From: Monoplex corrugatus | Lineage: Eukaryota > Mollusca > Gastropoda > Littorinimorpha > Ranellidae | Length of the DNA: 64,000 bases | Assembly (NCBI GenBank): GCA_030674185.1 | Contig: JAPXFY010000022.1 | Location: forward strand, 39,127,630-39,191,629 | Direction: 5' to 3' | In this document: piece after piece, positions 1 to 11,112 of the stretch | Layout: each line of letters starts with the position of its first letter | How positions within the stretch are numbered: position 1 is the first letter of the stretch | Notes under the pieces: generated by a model | Told to the model about the DNA's origin: nothing | Database searches by the model: none | The model's input: only the letters and a program-made list of their open reading frames with translations | Made by a program: the position numbers and the translations under genes

Positions 1-1354
1 GAGCTGGAGAAAATGGTTAAGCAGGGAGTCATCCGTAAGGTCAAAGAGCACACAGACTGTGCTCCAGCTTAGCATACTCAGTGAAAAAAGATGGCTCTCT
101 CCGCATCTGTATTGATCCCCAGAAGCTCAACGCAGCCTTGAAGCGATGTCCCCACAAAATTCCTACGCTGGAGGAGGTCAACCCCAAATTCACGGGATCA
201 TCAGTATTCAGCAAGTTGGACGCCAAGGCAGGATATTGGTCAGTCCACCTCGACGAGTCCAGCCAACCGCTGACCACGTTCCGAACGCCCTTCGGCCGTT
301 ATTGCTGGAAACGACTCCCCTTTGGACTACGCGTATCACAAGACATCTTCCAGGCAAGAATGGACGAGATACTGGAAGACCTCCCAGGCGTGACCGGCAT
401 CACAGACGACGTGTGCGTGCACGGCAAGGATGTGCAGGAACATGACAATAACCTCAGGCGCCTGATGGAAAGAGCCAAACAGTATGGGCTCGTTTTCAAT
501 TCAGAAAAGTGCAACATACACAAGGACGAGATCTCCTTCTTTGGGAATATCTATTCCAAGGACGGGATTCGCCCAGATCCAGCCAAAATCCAAGGCATCC
601 AGAGCATGCCAATCCCTGAGAACAAAGAAGACCTGCAGAGATTCCTTGGCATGATGACGTATTTGTCGACATTCATCCCAAACTTCAGCAAGGAGTCACC
701 ACTGAGGGAACTGTTGAAAAAAGACGTCCCATTCATCATGTCAGAAGACCTCATCTGCTGCTTCAACAACATCAAGAAGCTGGTGTCATCGACCACATGT
801 CTCAAGTTCTTTGACCCAAAGAAACCAACCATGCTGGAGGTCGACAGCTCCATGAAGGGCCTGGGCGCAGCCATTATTCAGGATGGATACCCAGTCGCTT
901 TCGCATCCAAGTCACTTGACTCCACACAGAGCAACTACCCAAACATAGATCGTGAGATGCTCGCGGTTGTCTTTGGGATCACACGGTTCCACACATACCT
1001 CTACGGGAGGCCGTTCAAGGTGATCACGGACCACAAACCACTCGAGATGATCGTGCAGAAGCCGCTGCTCAAAGCCCCACCGCGTCTCCAGCGCATGCTA
1101 CAAAAGATCCAGGGGTACGACTACGAGGTGGAGTACCGCTGCGGGAAATCCATGACCCTCGCGGACACGCTGTCCAGACTTCCATCCCAGGCAGACAGGA
1201 CATCCATTGACCTTGACCTCCGTGTGGATGGCCTAGACCTCTCCCTTGACAAGATTGGTTTCAGTCAGTATGACTTCATCAGTTTCACACCCAAGAAGCA
1301 GTACCAGCTGCGTGAAGCCACCAAGACTGACCCCGTGCTGAACAGTCTGATGGA

Positions 1355-2046
1355 GACTATAGTTCATGGGTGGCCGGACAACATCAAAGCACTCCCAACA
1401 GACGTCAGACTATAGTTCATGGGTGGTCAGACAACATCAAAGCACTCACAACAGACGTCAGACTATAGTTCATGGGTGGCCGGACAACATCAAAGCACTC
1501 ACAACAGACGTCAGACTATAGTTCATGGGTGGTCAGACAACATCAAAGCACTCACAACAGACGTCAGACTATAGTTCATGGGTGGTCAGACAACATCAAA
1601 GCACTCCCAACAGACGTCAGACTATAGTTCATGGGTGGCCGGACAACATCAAAGCACTCCCAACAGACGTCAGACTATAGTTCATGGGTGGTCAGACAAC
1701 ATCAAAGCACTCCCAACAGACGTCAGACTATAGTTCATGGGTTGTCAGACAACAACAAAGCACTCCCAACAGACGTCAGACTATAGTTCATGGGTGGTCA
1801 GACAACATCAAAGCACTCCCAACAGACGTCAGACTATAGTTCATGGGTGGCCGGACAACAACAAAGCACTCCCAACAGACGTCAGACTATAGTTCATGGG
1901 TGGCCGGACAACATCAAAGCACTCCCAACAGACGTCAGACTATAGTTCATGGGTGGCCGGACAACATCAAAGCACTCACAATAGACGTCAGACTATAGTT
2001 CATGGGTGGCCGGACAACATCAAAGCACTCCCAACAGACGTCAGAC
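1355..2046 (+). repeat. 53-bp minisatellite inside gypsy pol, about 13 copies
   Basis: Tandem repeat with a 53-bp period starting GACTATAGTTCATGGGTGG. It lies at the RNase H/integrase linker, whose native reading METIVHGWPDNIKALPTDVR is the repeat unit itself. Copies differ at a few sites (GGCCGG or GGTCAG, CTCCCAAC or CTCACAAC, ACATC or ACAAC). Because 53 is not a multiple of 3, successive copies rotate through the three frames. Twelve extra copies (636 bp) restore the original frame downstream, but a stop occurs at the first junction. Confidence 0.93.
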
Positions 2047-2870
2047 CATACTGGTCATTCAGAGACGAGCTCGCAATCGAGGATGGAATCATTTTCAAAG
2101 GTCAGGAAGTCATCATACCTGAGGCTCTCCGACAGGACGTGCTGAGACAACTCCATCAATCTCACCAAGGCCTTGAGAAGACGCGGCTCCTGGCCAAAGA
2201 ATGTGCGTACTGGCCTAACATCTTGAGAGACATTGAGCAAGCAGTCAGGTCATGCGCAACCTGCCAGGAATTCGCGAGCGCAAACCATCGTGAGCCCCTT
2301 CTTCCCCATGACATTCCCAACAGCCCTTGGAGAAAACTAGGAACAGACCTGTTTGAGATCGAAGGCCGCAATTTCCTCCTGATTGCAGACTATTTCTCAA
2401 AGTACCCCATCATTACCCAGATGAAAACCACATCCAGCCATGCCATAGCGGAGGAAGTAGAGAGGGTCATCGCCATGTTTGGCCGGCCCGACCAGATCGT
2501 CAGTGATAATGGGCCACAGTACCAAGGCCAGCCTTTCAAGGAGCTCATGGACAAATCAAATGGCTTCATCGAGCGACAGGTGCAAACGGTCAAGAAGACC
2601 ATCAAGAAATGCGACAGGGAAGGAAAAAATTTCCAGCTTGCAATGCTCAACCTCCGAGCCACCCTGTGGACTCTAAGCTCCCATCCCCCGCCGAAATGCT
2701 TTTCGGCCACCCCCTAGCCACCCTCCTGCCCTCGCGGGTAGCGCCGCGCGCCGAGTATCAACAGTACAAGCTACAGCTGGACGACAGGCGACAGACTATG
2801 AAAATCAATTATGACAAATCTGCTTCCAGTGACCTCCCCCTACTCTACCCAGGACAGGACATTCGCATCT

Positions 2871-2932
2871 TGAATAAGGAGACCAAGAGATGGGAGCCAG
2901 GTGAATAAGGAGACCAAGAGATGGGAGCCAGG
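2871..2932 (+). repeat. 31-bp tandem duplication in gypsy pol
   Basis: TGAATAAGGAGACCAAGAGA and the following 11 bases occur twice in a row (starts 2871 and 2902). The 31-bp step shifts the reading frame in the integrase C-terminal region and puts a TAA in frame at 2906. Confidence 0.9.
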
Positions 2933-3493
2933 GCAGGTGGTGAACAAAACCTCCACTCCCAGGTCGTACAACGTCCGTATGTACACGGGCAGCAAACTCC
3001 GCCGGAACAGGATCGACCTGCGCGAGTGCGTCCGGGGAGAGGAAAGTACCGGCACGACCGAGGCGCGAGACGCACTAACACAACAACAGGCCAGTGGACC
3101 AAAGGAGATACCGGCTAAGGACAAAGCGACGTCGGCAAGCAGCCAGAACTCCCCTGTTCCCCAAGCACCCTCGGACAATCAGATACTAGCGGCAGAGAGC
3201 CCTCCCTCATACAGCACCACGCGATCTGGCAGGGAAGTGAGAAAGCCCCTGAGATACAGGGAAGAGTGACAGTACTGACACAGACTGTTCACACACACAC
3301 ACTGTATACACACACATACACACCGCAGTATTGAAACGAGGAAACTTTCGCTTTTCATTTTCTTTATTTCTTGCATGCACAAGTTATGTGCTCGTAAAGT
3401 GCCAATTTTTGTGTTCAAGATCAAAGTTATTTCATTTCAAGTTTGATTGTTTTGATATTATCAAAATTGGATCCTCTGATGAAAGAAGGGGGA

Positions 3494-3647
3494 TGTTATA
3501 CATTGTACGAAACTATGTACGATGCTATGTCATACGAAACTGCGCCCATAATTATGCTACGGCTTTACCTATGTGACTAGAGACTGAACTAGCAAGATCG
3601 TCGTGCTCTGAGTTGTGTCCATCCTTTCCTAAATAATATACCCAACA
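3494..3647 (+). mobile_element. possible 3' LTR of the gypsy element
   Basis: A purine tract (GAAAGAAGGGGGA, 3481-3493) resembling a polypurine tract is followed directly by TGTTATAC, and about 150 bp later a CCCAACA could be the LTR end. No second LTR is in the window to confirm the boundaries, and the segment is short for an LTR. Confidence 0.35.
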
Positions 3648-4291
3648 AGGACTTCAGGTAGATGCACATGTCAGTTTGTGCCTTATTTTGAAATTTCACT
3701 GGTGTTGAAACTGCTGAAAGTTACACCTTCAAATAAGTGTTGTTCACAAATGATGCACTTTTTAGCTGAACACTTGAAACAGCCTGCATCAGGATCAGGA
3801 GGGATTGGAAGGCAGGATGGCATGAGGTTACGCAGGGAGCGCCAACATCTCTCTATATTTAGAGAGAGAGAAAAGAGAGAGAGAAGAGCGAGAGATTTTG
3901 TTATGTGTATGTATACTTGGACATATTGTATGTATCTATTTGTACATGTTTATTAATGTAAATTCTAACGTGTATGTATGTGCAATATATCACGATATGT
4001 TATTGCCCCTGTATCTATGTTTCGGAAAATGCGTAACTTGCGGTGAGTGAAAATGAACTTGGAGAACAGCACCATACAAAAATGATGATGATGATGATGA
4101 CGGCTGCTTGTAGTTTTATTTTCCCAATTTTGTGTTCTCCCACTCCTTCTCCCCTTACATTAGATATAGGAGGAAAGTGCCAGAATGGTTCAGATGTTCG
4201 CCCGCTAATAAGTAAACTAGAAATTCCAGAGTTAGTTTTCTGTTGAGGCCTCAACTTTTCTGCTCAGTTTGACTGGAAAATTGAACTGAAT
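3648..4291. other. unassigned, low-complexity rich
   Basis: No gene recognised. Contains a short (GA)n tract near 3860-3900, AT-rich text and a (GAT)n run near 4082-4100. Confidence 0.5.
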
Positions 4292-4640
4292 AGATCTATC
4301 TAGATCTAGTCCTTTGGAAGGAGACCAAAAAAAAAGAAGAAAAAAAAGAGTAGGACTTGTGTGCCTTCTGGCCTGCGCATGCTAAAAGATCCCATGGCTG
4401 TTGAAAATTGTAAAGAGCAGGGCATTTCCCTGGCTGCTATGGTATAAAACATTGGAGAGATAGGCTGATTTTCCAGGTTCCTCTGTTTGAAGCCAACTAG
4501 GCTTCTTGCCTTTTCGAAGTCTTGGTAAAAAAAGAATATTTTGTAAAACCTGGAAAATTGCATCTGGAGGGATGTCTCTGAAGAAGTTCTTTAAGGAGTC
4601 TGCCATGTAGTGATTTTGTCTCACATCATGCAAGTCCCAG
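4292..4640 (+). repeat. dispersed repeat family E, 5' part
   Basis: Diverged copy of the repeat seen at 15330-15540 and inverted at 44530-44790. Shared text runs from the CTAGTCCTTTGGAAGG region through GACTTGTGTGCCTTCTGGC, AGATCCCATGGCTGTTGAAA and GCAGGGCATTTCCCTGGCTG. An internal A-rich insertion is present. Confidence 0.7.
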
Positions 4641-5115
4641 CATTTGAGAAGGTGTCTGATGCTAAATGGCTCATCACATGGTATACTCCACGGTGCTTCT
4701 TCATTTTATATGAATGAGTGTAGGATGTGTAACCCCTGTGTAACCTACATAACACTGTCTCTTACGGTTCCCTGCAGCAGATGGGAGAATTTCTTTAAGC
4801 TCGGGGCAGATTTGGAAAAAGTTTATCTGTCTTCTTATTCCAATCCTCCTGTCAGAGATTTCTCACATAACTGCGTACTTTGGATTTAACATCTGTGTAG
4901 GGAATGAAAGATTTAGGCATCTTTTCCCTTGTGGCGTTCTTGGCCAGGCACTTCTACCTGGTGAGTATATGGAGATTTTCCAGTCTGCCAGCGCCTAAAT
5001 CCACCTCATGTGCATACACACGTTGGACATCAAACCTCGACTGATTTGATGACCCATTCGCAGTTTCACCGGATGACGGTGTGAACTTAGACATGCATGG
5101 CTTTGCCTTTCAGAC
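4641..5115. other. unassigned intergenic sequence
   Basis: No coding, RNA or repeat feature recognised. Reading frames are short and show no family motif. Confidence 0.5.
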
Positions 5116-5262
5116 AAAATCCAAAACAAGTGTGACTGCCCGCATTCAAGCAAACAGGAACCAGAAAAACACGAAAAAAGAATAAGAACACGTATTTAAT
5201 ACAACCAGAGAAGACAGGCGCAAATTTTCGGCCATCTGGCCTTTGTCAAGCGTAAGATCACA
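5116..5262 (-). mobile_element. Penelope-like element 3' terminal fragment (inverted arm 1)
   Basis: Reverse-strand copy of the terminal sequence that follows the GIY-YIG frame at 10166-10310. Recognisable text includes GGCGCAAATTTTCGGCCA, CTGGCCTTTGTCAAGCG and AGCAAACAGGAACCAGAAAA. It forms an inverted pair with 5320-5455. Confidence 0.75.
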
Positions 5263-5319
5263 AACAAACACCAGATATAAAATAGGAGTAGCAGAGTAGT
5301 TTCAGTCTTTTTCTCCTAA

Positions 5320-5455
5320 TTTTTGTATCTGGTGTTTGTTTGTGATCTTATGCTTGACAGTTGGCCAAAAACTTGCACTTGTCTAGTCTGGTTGTATTAA
5401 ATACACGTTCTTATTCTTTTTTCATGTTTTTTTCTGGTTCCTTTGAGACAAGCAT
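5320..5455 (+). mobile_element. Penelope-like element 3' terminal fragment (inverted arm 2)
   Basis: Forward-strand copy of the same terminal sequence (GTATCTGGTGTTTGTTTGTG, TTGGCCAAAAACTTGCACTT, TTCTGGTTCC), about 57 bp from the opposite arm. Together they form a foldback of roughly 130-bp arms. Confidence 0.75.
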
Positions 5456-5615
5456 ACGACTACTCATAGGATCAACCAGAATGAATCATCTAAGGAACAT
5501 AAATATAGTTCATGTGCATGTTCTGAATATCAGATATATGCACGTTAAAGATCCTGTAAGTCATGTCAGTGGCTGGCTTATGGAAACATGAAAACACCCA
5601 GCATGCACGCACACC

Positions 5616-5803
5616 AAAGATACAGACTGTACAACATAGTGGAGTGTGGTCAGCTCACCTAACAGATACAGACTGTACAACATAGTGGAGTGTGGTCAGC
5701 TCACCTAACAGATACAGACTGTACAACATAGTGGAGTGTGGTCAGCTCACCTAACAGATACAGACTGTACAACATAGTGGAGTGTGGTCAGCTCACCTAA
5801 CAG
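5616..5803. repeat. 46-bp tandem repeat, 4 copies
   Basis: Four nearly identical copies of a unit beginning AGATACAGACTGTACAACAT and ending CAGCTCACCTAAC. The high identity suggests a recent expansion. Confidence 0.93.
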
Positions 5804-5866
5804 CTTGAGTTCTCCATGCTCCACTAAAAAGTCTGATTATGAGTAAATGCAATGAGACCAAACGAC

Positions 5867-6054
5867 TTAACCCTTTGACTCCCGCACCCTATCCATCAAC
5901 TCCAAAAACTTAACTCTTTGACCCCCTCACCCTATCCACTAGCTTCCTGCAGGAAGCTGGTGGATGGAGTGAGGGAGTCATAGGGTTAAGTCTTTGCTAG
6001 CATGGTTGACAATGCTGGATTGTGGAGGACAGGGTACGGGAGTCAAAGGGTTAA
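5867..6054. mobile_element. TTAA-MITE copy (piggyBac type)
   Basis: Palindromic element bounded by TTAA on both sides. The left terminus reads CCCTTTGACTCCCGCACCCT and the right terminus is its reverse complement with small changes. Next to it is a second, internal copy of the terminus (ACCCCCTCACCC), and the centre is the palindrome CTTCCTGCAGGAAG. The right half carries the family signature TTTGCTAGCATGGTTGACAATGC. TTAA target duplications and CCCTTT termini are typical of the piggyBac superfamily. There is no coding capacity, so it would depend on a transposase elsewhere. Confidence 0.85.
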
Positions 6055-6093
6055 AAGTCTGATTACATGTAATGCGCATTGAGAGCAAATGAG

Positions 6094-6262
6094 TTAACCC
6101 TTTGAGTCCCGCACCCCATTCAACAACTGGAAAAGTTTAACCCATTCACTCCCTCACCCTATCCACCAGCTTCCTGCAGTCATAGGTATTAGATGTTTGC
6201 TTTGCCAGCATGGTTGACAATGCAGGATGCTGGTGGATAGGGTGCGGGAGTCAAAGGGTTAA
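6094..6262. mobile_element. TTAA-MITE copy
   Basis: Second copy, bounded by TTAA at 6094 and 6259. The 39 bp separating it from the previous copy resembles the left flank of that copy (AAGTCTGATTA...), so element plus flank seem to have been duplicated in tandem. Confidence 0.85.
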
Positions 6263-6278
6263 GGGAATGTACAAGAAT

Positions 6279-6577
6279 GATTTTATAATATAATAATAAT
6301 ATATTTTATTTATATAGCGCAAAATCTTGATAAAATCAAATCTAAGCGCTGAGCGTATACATGCATACATACATGCTTACATACTTACATACATAAATCT
6401 AAGCTGAGCGTATACATGCATACATACATACATACATAAATCTAAGCGTATACATACATACATACATACGTACGCACATGCATACATAATAATTACAATA
6501 TTTATATAGCGCAAATCTCGACAAAATCAAATCCAAGCGCCGAAAAGACACACACGCACACACGCACGCACGCACAC

Positions 6578-6618
<41 letters not shown>

Positions 6619-8170
6619 CATGGCCACAAATGGGGAGAAAAGAATAAAAGCAATAAAAGCAAGAATAAAACCAATGGAAAACCACAGAGAGCACATCATA
6701 TACAATTATATATTAAAACAAAGTGATTCCCCTCCGAGCGGAGACAGGCTGCAGAGGGGGGTTGAGTGAGGTTAGGATTTTATGCAGAGGAGAAAAGGTG
6801 AGTTTTGAGAGCGGACTTGAAGGAGGCAAAAGTAGGTTGCTGACGGACTGAGAGAGGAAGTTTGTTCCAGGAGAGTGGACCAGAAACAGAGAAGGCTCGT
6901 GGACCATAGGTATTGAGCTTAGTGCGTGGAAAGCGAAAAGTCAGAGGATCGGAGGCAGAGCGGAGGGTACGTGAGGGAACATAGATCTCAAGTAGGCTTG
7001 ACAGGTAATCGGGGGCTGCGTTATTGAGGCTTTTGTAGCACATGGTGTCTAGTTTGTACTGTATGCGCTTTGATACAGGGAGCCAGTGAAGTTGTGCCAG
7101 GAGAGGAGATATGTGGTCAGCTTTTTTCTTTTTGAGTACAAGGCGTACAGCATTGTTTTGAATGCGCTGTAGGATGTGAATGGTGGAGGCAGGAAGACCA
7201 GACAGGAGTGAATTGCAATAGTCAATGCGAGACATTATGAAGGAGAGAACGAGTTTTGCAGTTGTTTCGACAGAGAGATACTTCCTGATCAGGCTTATAC
7301 GATGGAGATGATAGTAGCAAGATCTGGCAGTTTGAGAAACAAAGTTGTTCATGGACAGGGTAGAGTCAATGCAGACACCAAGGTTTTTAGCTGAATCAGA
7401 AATTGGGACTGATGTGTTACATAATTGGAGAGAAAGAGGAGGCAGCTGGGAAAGTTTCTGACGGGTGCCAATGAGGATAGCTTCTGTCTTGTCGTCATTA
7501 AGCTGAAGTCTATTGTGTGTCATCCAGTTCTTAATGTCCGAGTAACACTCAGTGGTGCGAGTCAACAGGCGCTGTATATTATCAGGTGAGTCACTATCTT
7601 GAAGTTGTGTGTCATCAGCATAGAAGTGGTGTTTTTAGAGTGGGAGTTGATGATGGTGGACAGGGGGGAGGTATAAAGAGTGAAAAGAACAGGGCCAAGG
7701 ACAGATCCTTGTGGAACACCACAGGTCAGGTATGCAGGTTGAGAGTAAGTGTCATTGATGAGAACAGTTTGTTTTCTGTTTGATAAATACGAAGTGAAAA
7801 AGGAGAGAGCAATGTCAGAGATGCCAAAGTATGATGAAGTCTAGAAAGGAGAATACCATGGTCAATGGTATCGAAGGCTGCAGACAGATCAAGGAGTGTG
7901 AGGAGAGAGACTTTGCCAGTATCAGTTGCAAGGAGGAGATTGTTGAGAATGTGTAGTAGGGCAGTTTCAGTGCTATGGCACTGGCGGTAGGCTGACTGGA
8001 AAGGATTGAGGAGATTGTTGGCAGACAGGTGAGAGTTCAGCTGGTTGAGGACGACCTTTTCAAGGAGTTTTGACAAGAAAGAGAGATTAGAGATAGGCCT
8101 GTAATTTTTCAGTTCATTTGGGTCTAAATTGTGTTTCTTGAGGAGAGGGTAAGACGCCTTACTCATTGAC
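6279..8170 (-). pseudogene. LINE (CR1/L2-like non-LTR retrotransposon), 5'-truncated and broken
   Basis: Minus-strand reverse transcriptase of a non-LTR element. The N-terminal RT part (7726-8166) has ELKNYRPISNLSFLSKLLEK, PFQSAYRQCHSTETALL and LDLSAAFDTIDH. The YADD catalytic motif is at 7611-7622, with an in-frame stop a few codons before it. The C-terminal part (6780-7565) has NWMTHNRLQLNDDKTE, LGVCIDSTL, HWLPVSKRIQYK and the usual terminal AFSVSGPLSWNKLP. Frame changes separate the two blocks. The 3' tail reaches about 6279: the TTATATAGCGCAAA text (reverse strand) is present twice, at about 6310 and 6503, with (CA)n and CATA repeats between, which may mean two overlapping insertions. Clade assignment is tentative; LINE identity is firm. 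Confidence 0.9.
6549..6616. repeat. (CA)n microsatellite in LINE tail
   Basis: About 34 CA units with some CG interruptions, between two copies of the LINE tail sequence. Confidence 0.9.
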
Positions 8171-8502
8171 TGTTGTCCCAGTCATCTCCCAGGTCTGAAA
8201 CAGCCATTGCCTCTCTCTGTCTCTGTCTGTCTGTCTGTCTCACTTACTCTTTCTCTCTCTTTCACCTTTACAACAGCCAAAGTCGTGTGTAAAGAGTTAG
8301 TAATGCGGAATGTTTATTCAGTCACAGTCACATGTGACTAGCATGGATGGACGTAAAAGACACAATGACTGACAGTCAACGAAAACAAACATGAACATTT
8401 CACCTGGGGGAACAAAAAAGCGTGGAGAAAAGAGCATAATGTCCATTCATCACAGAACGTTATGATTGAAATTATGTACATTGTTTTGTTAATTTATTTA
8501 TT
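8171..8502. other. unassigned, with short (TCTG)n tract
   Basis: No gene recognised. A (CTGT)n/(CTCT)n tract lies at about 8215-8265. The LINE coding sequence stops abruptly at the left edge. Confidence 0.5.
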
Positions 8503-9061
8503 CGTTACTGTTTTTTGTTTAAAGTCCAGCCGACTGTGTAGAGCCATACCAGGGCTATAACCGTTTAAAAAACACATAGCCTACACACTACTTCATCAGG
8601 AAAAAAAAAAAGGAAAAGAAAATTAAGTACACATATCGATGCATTCGCGCACATAATCTAAGGAGATGCCCCTGGCATTGACCACTGTCCAATTTATCGC
8701 ACAGGGGATTTAAAAACACACCTGAATACAATTTTAAACATATCTAAGGACACTGAAGCATCTAAAAGCAGGTCTAAATTACCTAAAATTGCTTCCACAT
8801 ATCTCATTTCCCTAGAGCCAAAAATGCACATAAGTACATGTACCCAATTATCAATCCTAAGAGAAAGTATGTAAGACTTTATCGACCACATACAGATGAA
8901 TGGACCAGCAAGGCAGAAACTGATGGAAAGAAATGACAGAAAGCAAAGAAGCATGGCAGAAACAAAGAGAACGATAGAAAAGAGGAAGTTTCTAGCACAG
9001 AATTTCCACAAGATGGGGATAATATTCATACTGAAAGAGTCCCCGGCATCCCCACGGGGGA
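8503..9061 (+). repeat. dispersed repeat family A, near full length
   Basis: About 560-bp interspersed repeat starting TTTAAAGTCCAGCCGACT and ending in a GC-richer block CCCCGGCATCCCCA. Conserved internal blocks are TCTAAGGAGATGCCCCTGG, TATCAATCCTAAGAGAAAG, GAATGGACCAGCAAGGCAG and GAATTTCCA(C/G)AAG(A/G)TGGGGATA. At least eight further whole or partial copies lie in this window, all in the same orientation. No coding function is evident; it may be a SINE or another non-autonomous element. It abuts the truncated Penelope-like element. Confidence 0.85.
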
Positions 9062-10310
9062 ATATTTCCAGGACAAAGCAGATGAAATGACTAGATTTTT
9101 CCTACGCAGACATTACCCACTCACGGTCATCAATGAAGCCCGGAAAAAAGTCAACTCTGTCTCTCGGCCAAATGCCCTCCATTCTGAGCCCAAAGCTGCC
9201 ACAGAGGATCGGCCAGTCCTCAGTCTGGTTTACCACCTGTCCATGCACCTTGTGAAAAGGATCATCTTGTCCAACTGGGACATTCTGCAATCCAGTCCCA
9301 CTACAGGTGAAACCTTTGACCAGCGCCCTTTGATCGTCTACAAGAGACACAAATCTCCGCGACTTGCTGGTACGTTCAATTCTCAGCAAACCAGTCAGCC
9401 AACCTCCAGGAACCTCGCCATGTAACAAACCTAAATGCAGGACATGTCCTTTCTTGTGCACAGCCACCACAATCAAAAGCCCCAAATCTCATATAAGAAT
9501 TACAAAACATTTCAACTGTCAAACTTATAACATTGTCTACTTGATCAGCTGCTCTAAATGTTCCCAACTGTATATTGGTGTAACTGGACGCACCCTTGAT
9601 ACACGTTTCAAAGAACACTTGGCTGATATCCGTCATCAAAGGGATAAAACTATCCCAAATCACTTCAACCAATCAGACCACTCAATCAATGACATTCGAG
9701 TGAAAGGTCTGTGGCTTCTATACAATAACAGCACTATAGACAGGAAAGACAGAGAATCCCATCTCATAAATAAACTTGGAACACGCAAACCTTATGGTCT
9801 TAATGACGAACCATAAGTAATCCATTACGCAACAGAATTCAGAAATGCCATTTCATGTTTCTTCCTGTTCCCAGGTCTACATGATTCGTTGCACTGAGCA
9901 CAATCCACTCCCTTACCTCTTGCCCTGTGCCTTCTTCAGAATAGGGCGATACTGATATGGCATGTCCACTTCTCAAATTGCAGAACTCATCTCACTTCCC
10001 CTTTGACATCATAGTTGCTTCCCCTCTCCCCACTTCTTACTATTGCTCATGAACACATGGGCATTCCATTTGGTCCCTTTTTATCCACTGGACGAGGCGG
10101 CAGGGAAGTTTTTAGTCCTCTTTTTATTATCCGTTGTTTGGTGTTTGTGGTCTGTTTGTGACCGTGCGTTCGCGCTTGACAAAGGCCGGTTGGCCGAAAA
10201 TTTGCGCTTGTCTTGTCTTGTTTTGTTGAATACGCGCTTGCATTGGTTTTCTTGTTCTTCTGGTTCCTGTTTGCTTGGGCGTGGGCAGTCGCACTTGTTT
10301 TGAATATTTG
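9062..10310 (+). pseudogene. Penelope-like element, 5'-truncated, with GIY-YIG endonuclease domain
   Basis: 3' part of a Penelope-like retroelement. A first frame (9087-9425) holds the linker after the RT (RRHYPLTVINEARKKVNSVS). A second frame (9364-9816) begins with a cysteine cluster (CNKPKCRTC) and continues into a GIY-YIG nuclease: IVYLISCSKC, then LYIGVTGRTLDTRFKEHL, then a late acidic and basic helix. In Penelope-like elements this domain makes the nick used for insertion. A frameshift near 9370-9400 separates the two frames, and no RT core is present, so the copy is dead. The tail at 10166-10310 (TTGACAAAGGCCGGTTGGCC, TTTGCGCTTGTCTTGTCTTG) is the segment found as isolated fragments at 5116, 5320 and 22449. 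Confidence 0.88.
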
Positions 10311-10463
10311 TTTGTTACTTTTAATGAACCGTAAGCCGTTAATGAAGAACGTGTTAGGCAGTTTCAGACTGATGTTCCCTGTCGCCAAAGATGTACAACA
10401 CATTTATTCAGGTCAGAGATTTTTTAAAAAGAAGGTAGAGATTGTGAACAAGTGAGTAGCTGC

Positions 10464-10681
10464 CAGCTGCCACAGTGCAATGGTTAGCGCAATGGATTAA
10501 TGACTGGAAGATTGTGGATTCAAATCCACATCCATTCTGTCAAAAATCATTGTAGGATTTTTTTTTTTCAATCCCGGCCACTTCCTATCCGAGTTGTGCA
10601 AGCTGGGGGCACGTTGAGTAGACTGCGACCACAAAATCGAGTTTCATCTATACAGATACATCATCAAAAATGTTGCTCAAA
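10464..10681 (+). repeat. tRNA-headed SINE family B, copy 1 (3'-truncated)
   Basis: Pol III box A-like CAGTGCAATGGTTAGCGCAA and box B-like GATTCAAATCC, then the family body. It runs directly into a second copy, forming a tandem pair. Confidence 0.75.
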
Positions 10682-11095
10682 GACCAGTCGCCATGGTGTA
10701 GTGGTTAACGCAACAGACTACCGACTGGAAGGTTGTGGATTCGAATCCCCATTAGTACCTTCAAAAATCATTGTGGGATTTTTTTTCAGCTCTAACCGAC
10801 TCCTACCCAAAGTTGAGCATTCTATGGGCTCATTGGGAAGACTGGGACCACACAGTCGAGCCTCATCCACTTCACAGATGTGTCATTGAGGGTGTTGCTT
10901 AAATATTCTGACCAACACTGCAGGTGTCTGTATCTCTCGGGCCTGGTTGATGCCATGATGTATTATGATAGTGTAGAGCACAGCCCTGACACGCAATCCT
11001 AGATGGAACTCCATAGCATCATGATTATCATCCTCTTCGAATTCATCATCATCGCATTGTAAAAACTGTTCCAGCTTCTGTGGCCATTAAAGTGG
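10682..11095 (+). repeat. tRNA-headed SINE family B, full copy
   Basis: tRNA-like 5' head with box A GGTGTAGTGGTTAACGC and box B GGATTCGAATCCCC, then a shared body (CATTGTGGGATTTTTT, GGAAGACTGGGACCACACAG, GCAGGTGTCTGTATCTCTCG, CCTGGTTGATGCCA) and an ATCATC-rich 3' region ending CTTCTGTGGCCATTAAAG. Pol III transcription is inferred from the boxes. Sister copies lie near 11113, 31269, 49678, 53806, 56968 and 62951, all on the + strand. Confidence 0.88.
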
Positions 11096-11112
11096 CGTAG
11101 AAAATAGGGGAA

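Larger units (their letters stand above)
1..3269 (+). pseudogene. Ty3/gypsy retrotransposon pol, broken (RT, RNase H, integrase)
   Basis: Degenerate pol of a Ty3/gypsy LTR retrotransposon, entering the window inside the reverse transcriptase. The best open stretch is 81-1415: RT with FSKLDAKAGYW and the catalytic ITDD pair (near 409), then RNase H with its acidic residues in EVDSS, IDREMLAV and ITDHKPL. Integrase follows from about 2047: an HHCC zinc-binding region (HQSHQG ... CATCQE), then core motifs GTDLFE, SDNGPQY and GFIERQ. The spacing between the second Asp and the Glu is too short, so part of the core seems deleted near 2555. A C-terminal segment with RMYTGSKLRRNRIDLRE lies near 2970-3030. 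Visible lesions are a frameshift near 58, a 53-bp tandem expansion from 1355 that brings in a stop at 1413, a frameshift near 2665 and a 31-bp duplication at 2871. No gag or 5' LTR is in the window. Family assignment is firm; the copy is certainly inactive. Confidence 0.93.

Noticed and set aside
8694..9029. Hydrophobic minus-strand frame recurring in family A copies (also 31642, 54584, 56486), and MNGPARQK frames on the plus strand
   Set aside because: The peptides recur only because the repeat copies are similar; indels break the frames differently in each copy and no protein family is recognisable.
10699..10770. Possible tRNA genes at SINE heads (also 31285, 53820, 59075, 62960)
   Set aside because: A and B boxes are present but the cloverleaf is degraded and each head continues into the same SINE body, so these are tRNA-derived SINEs.
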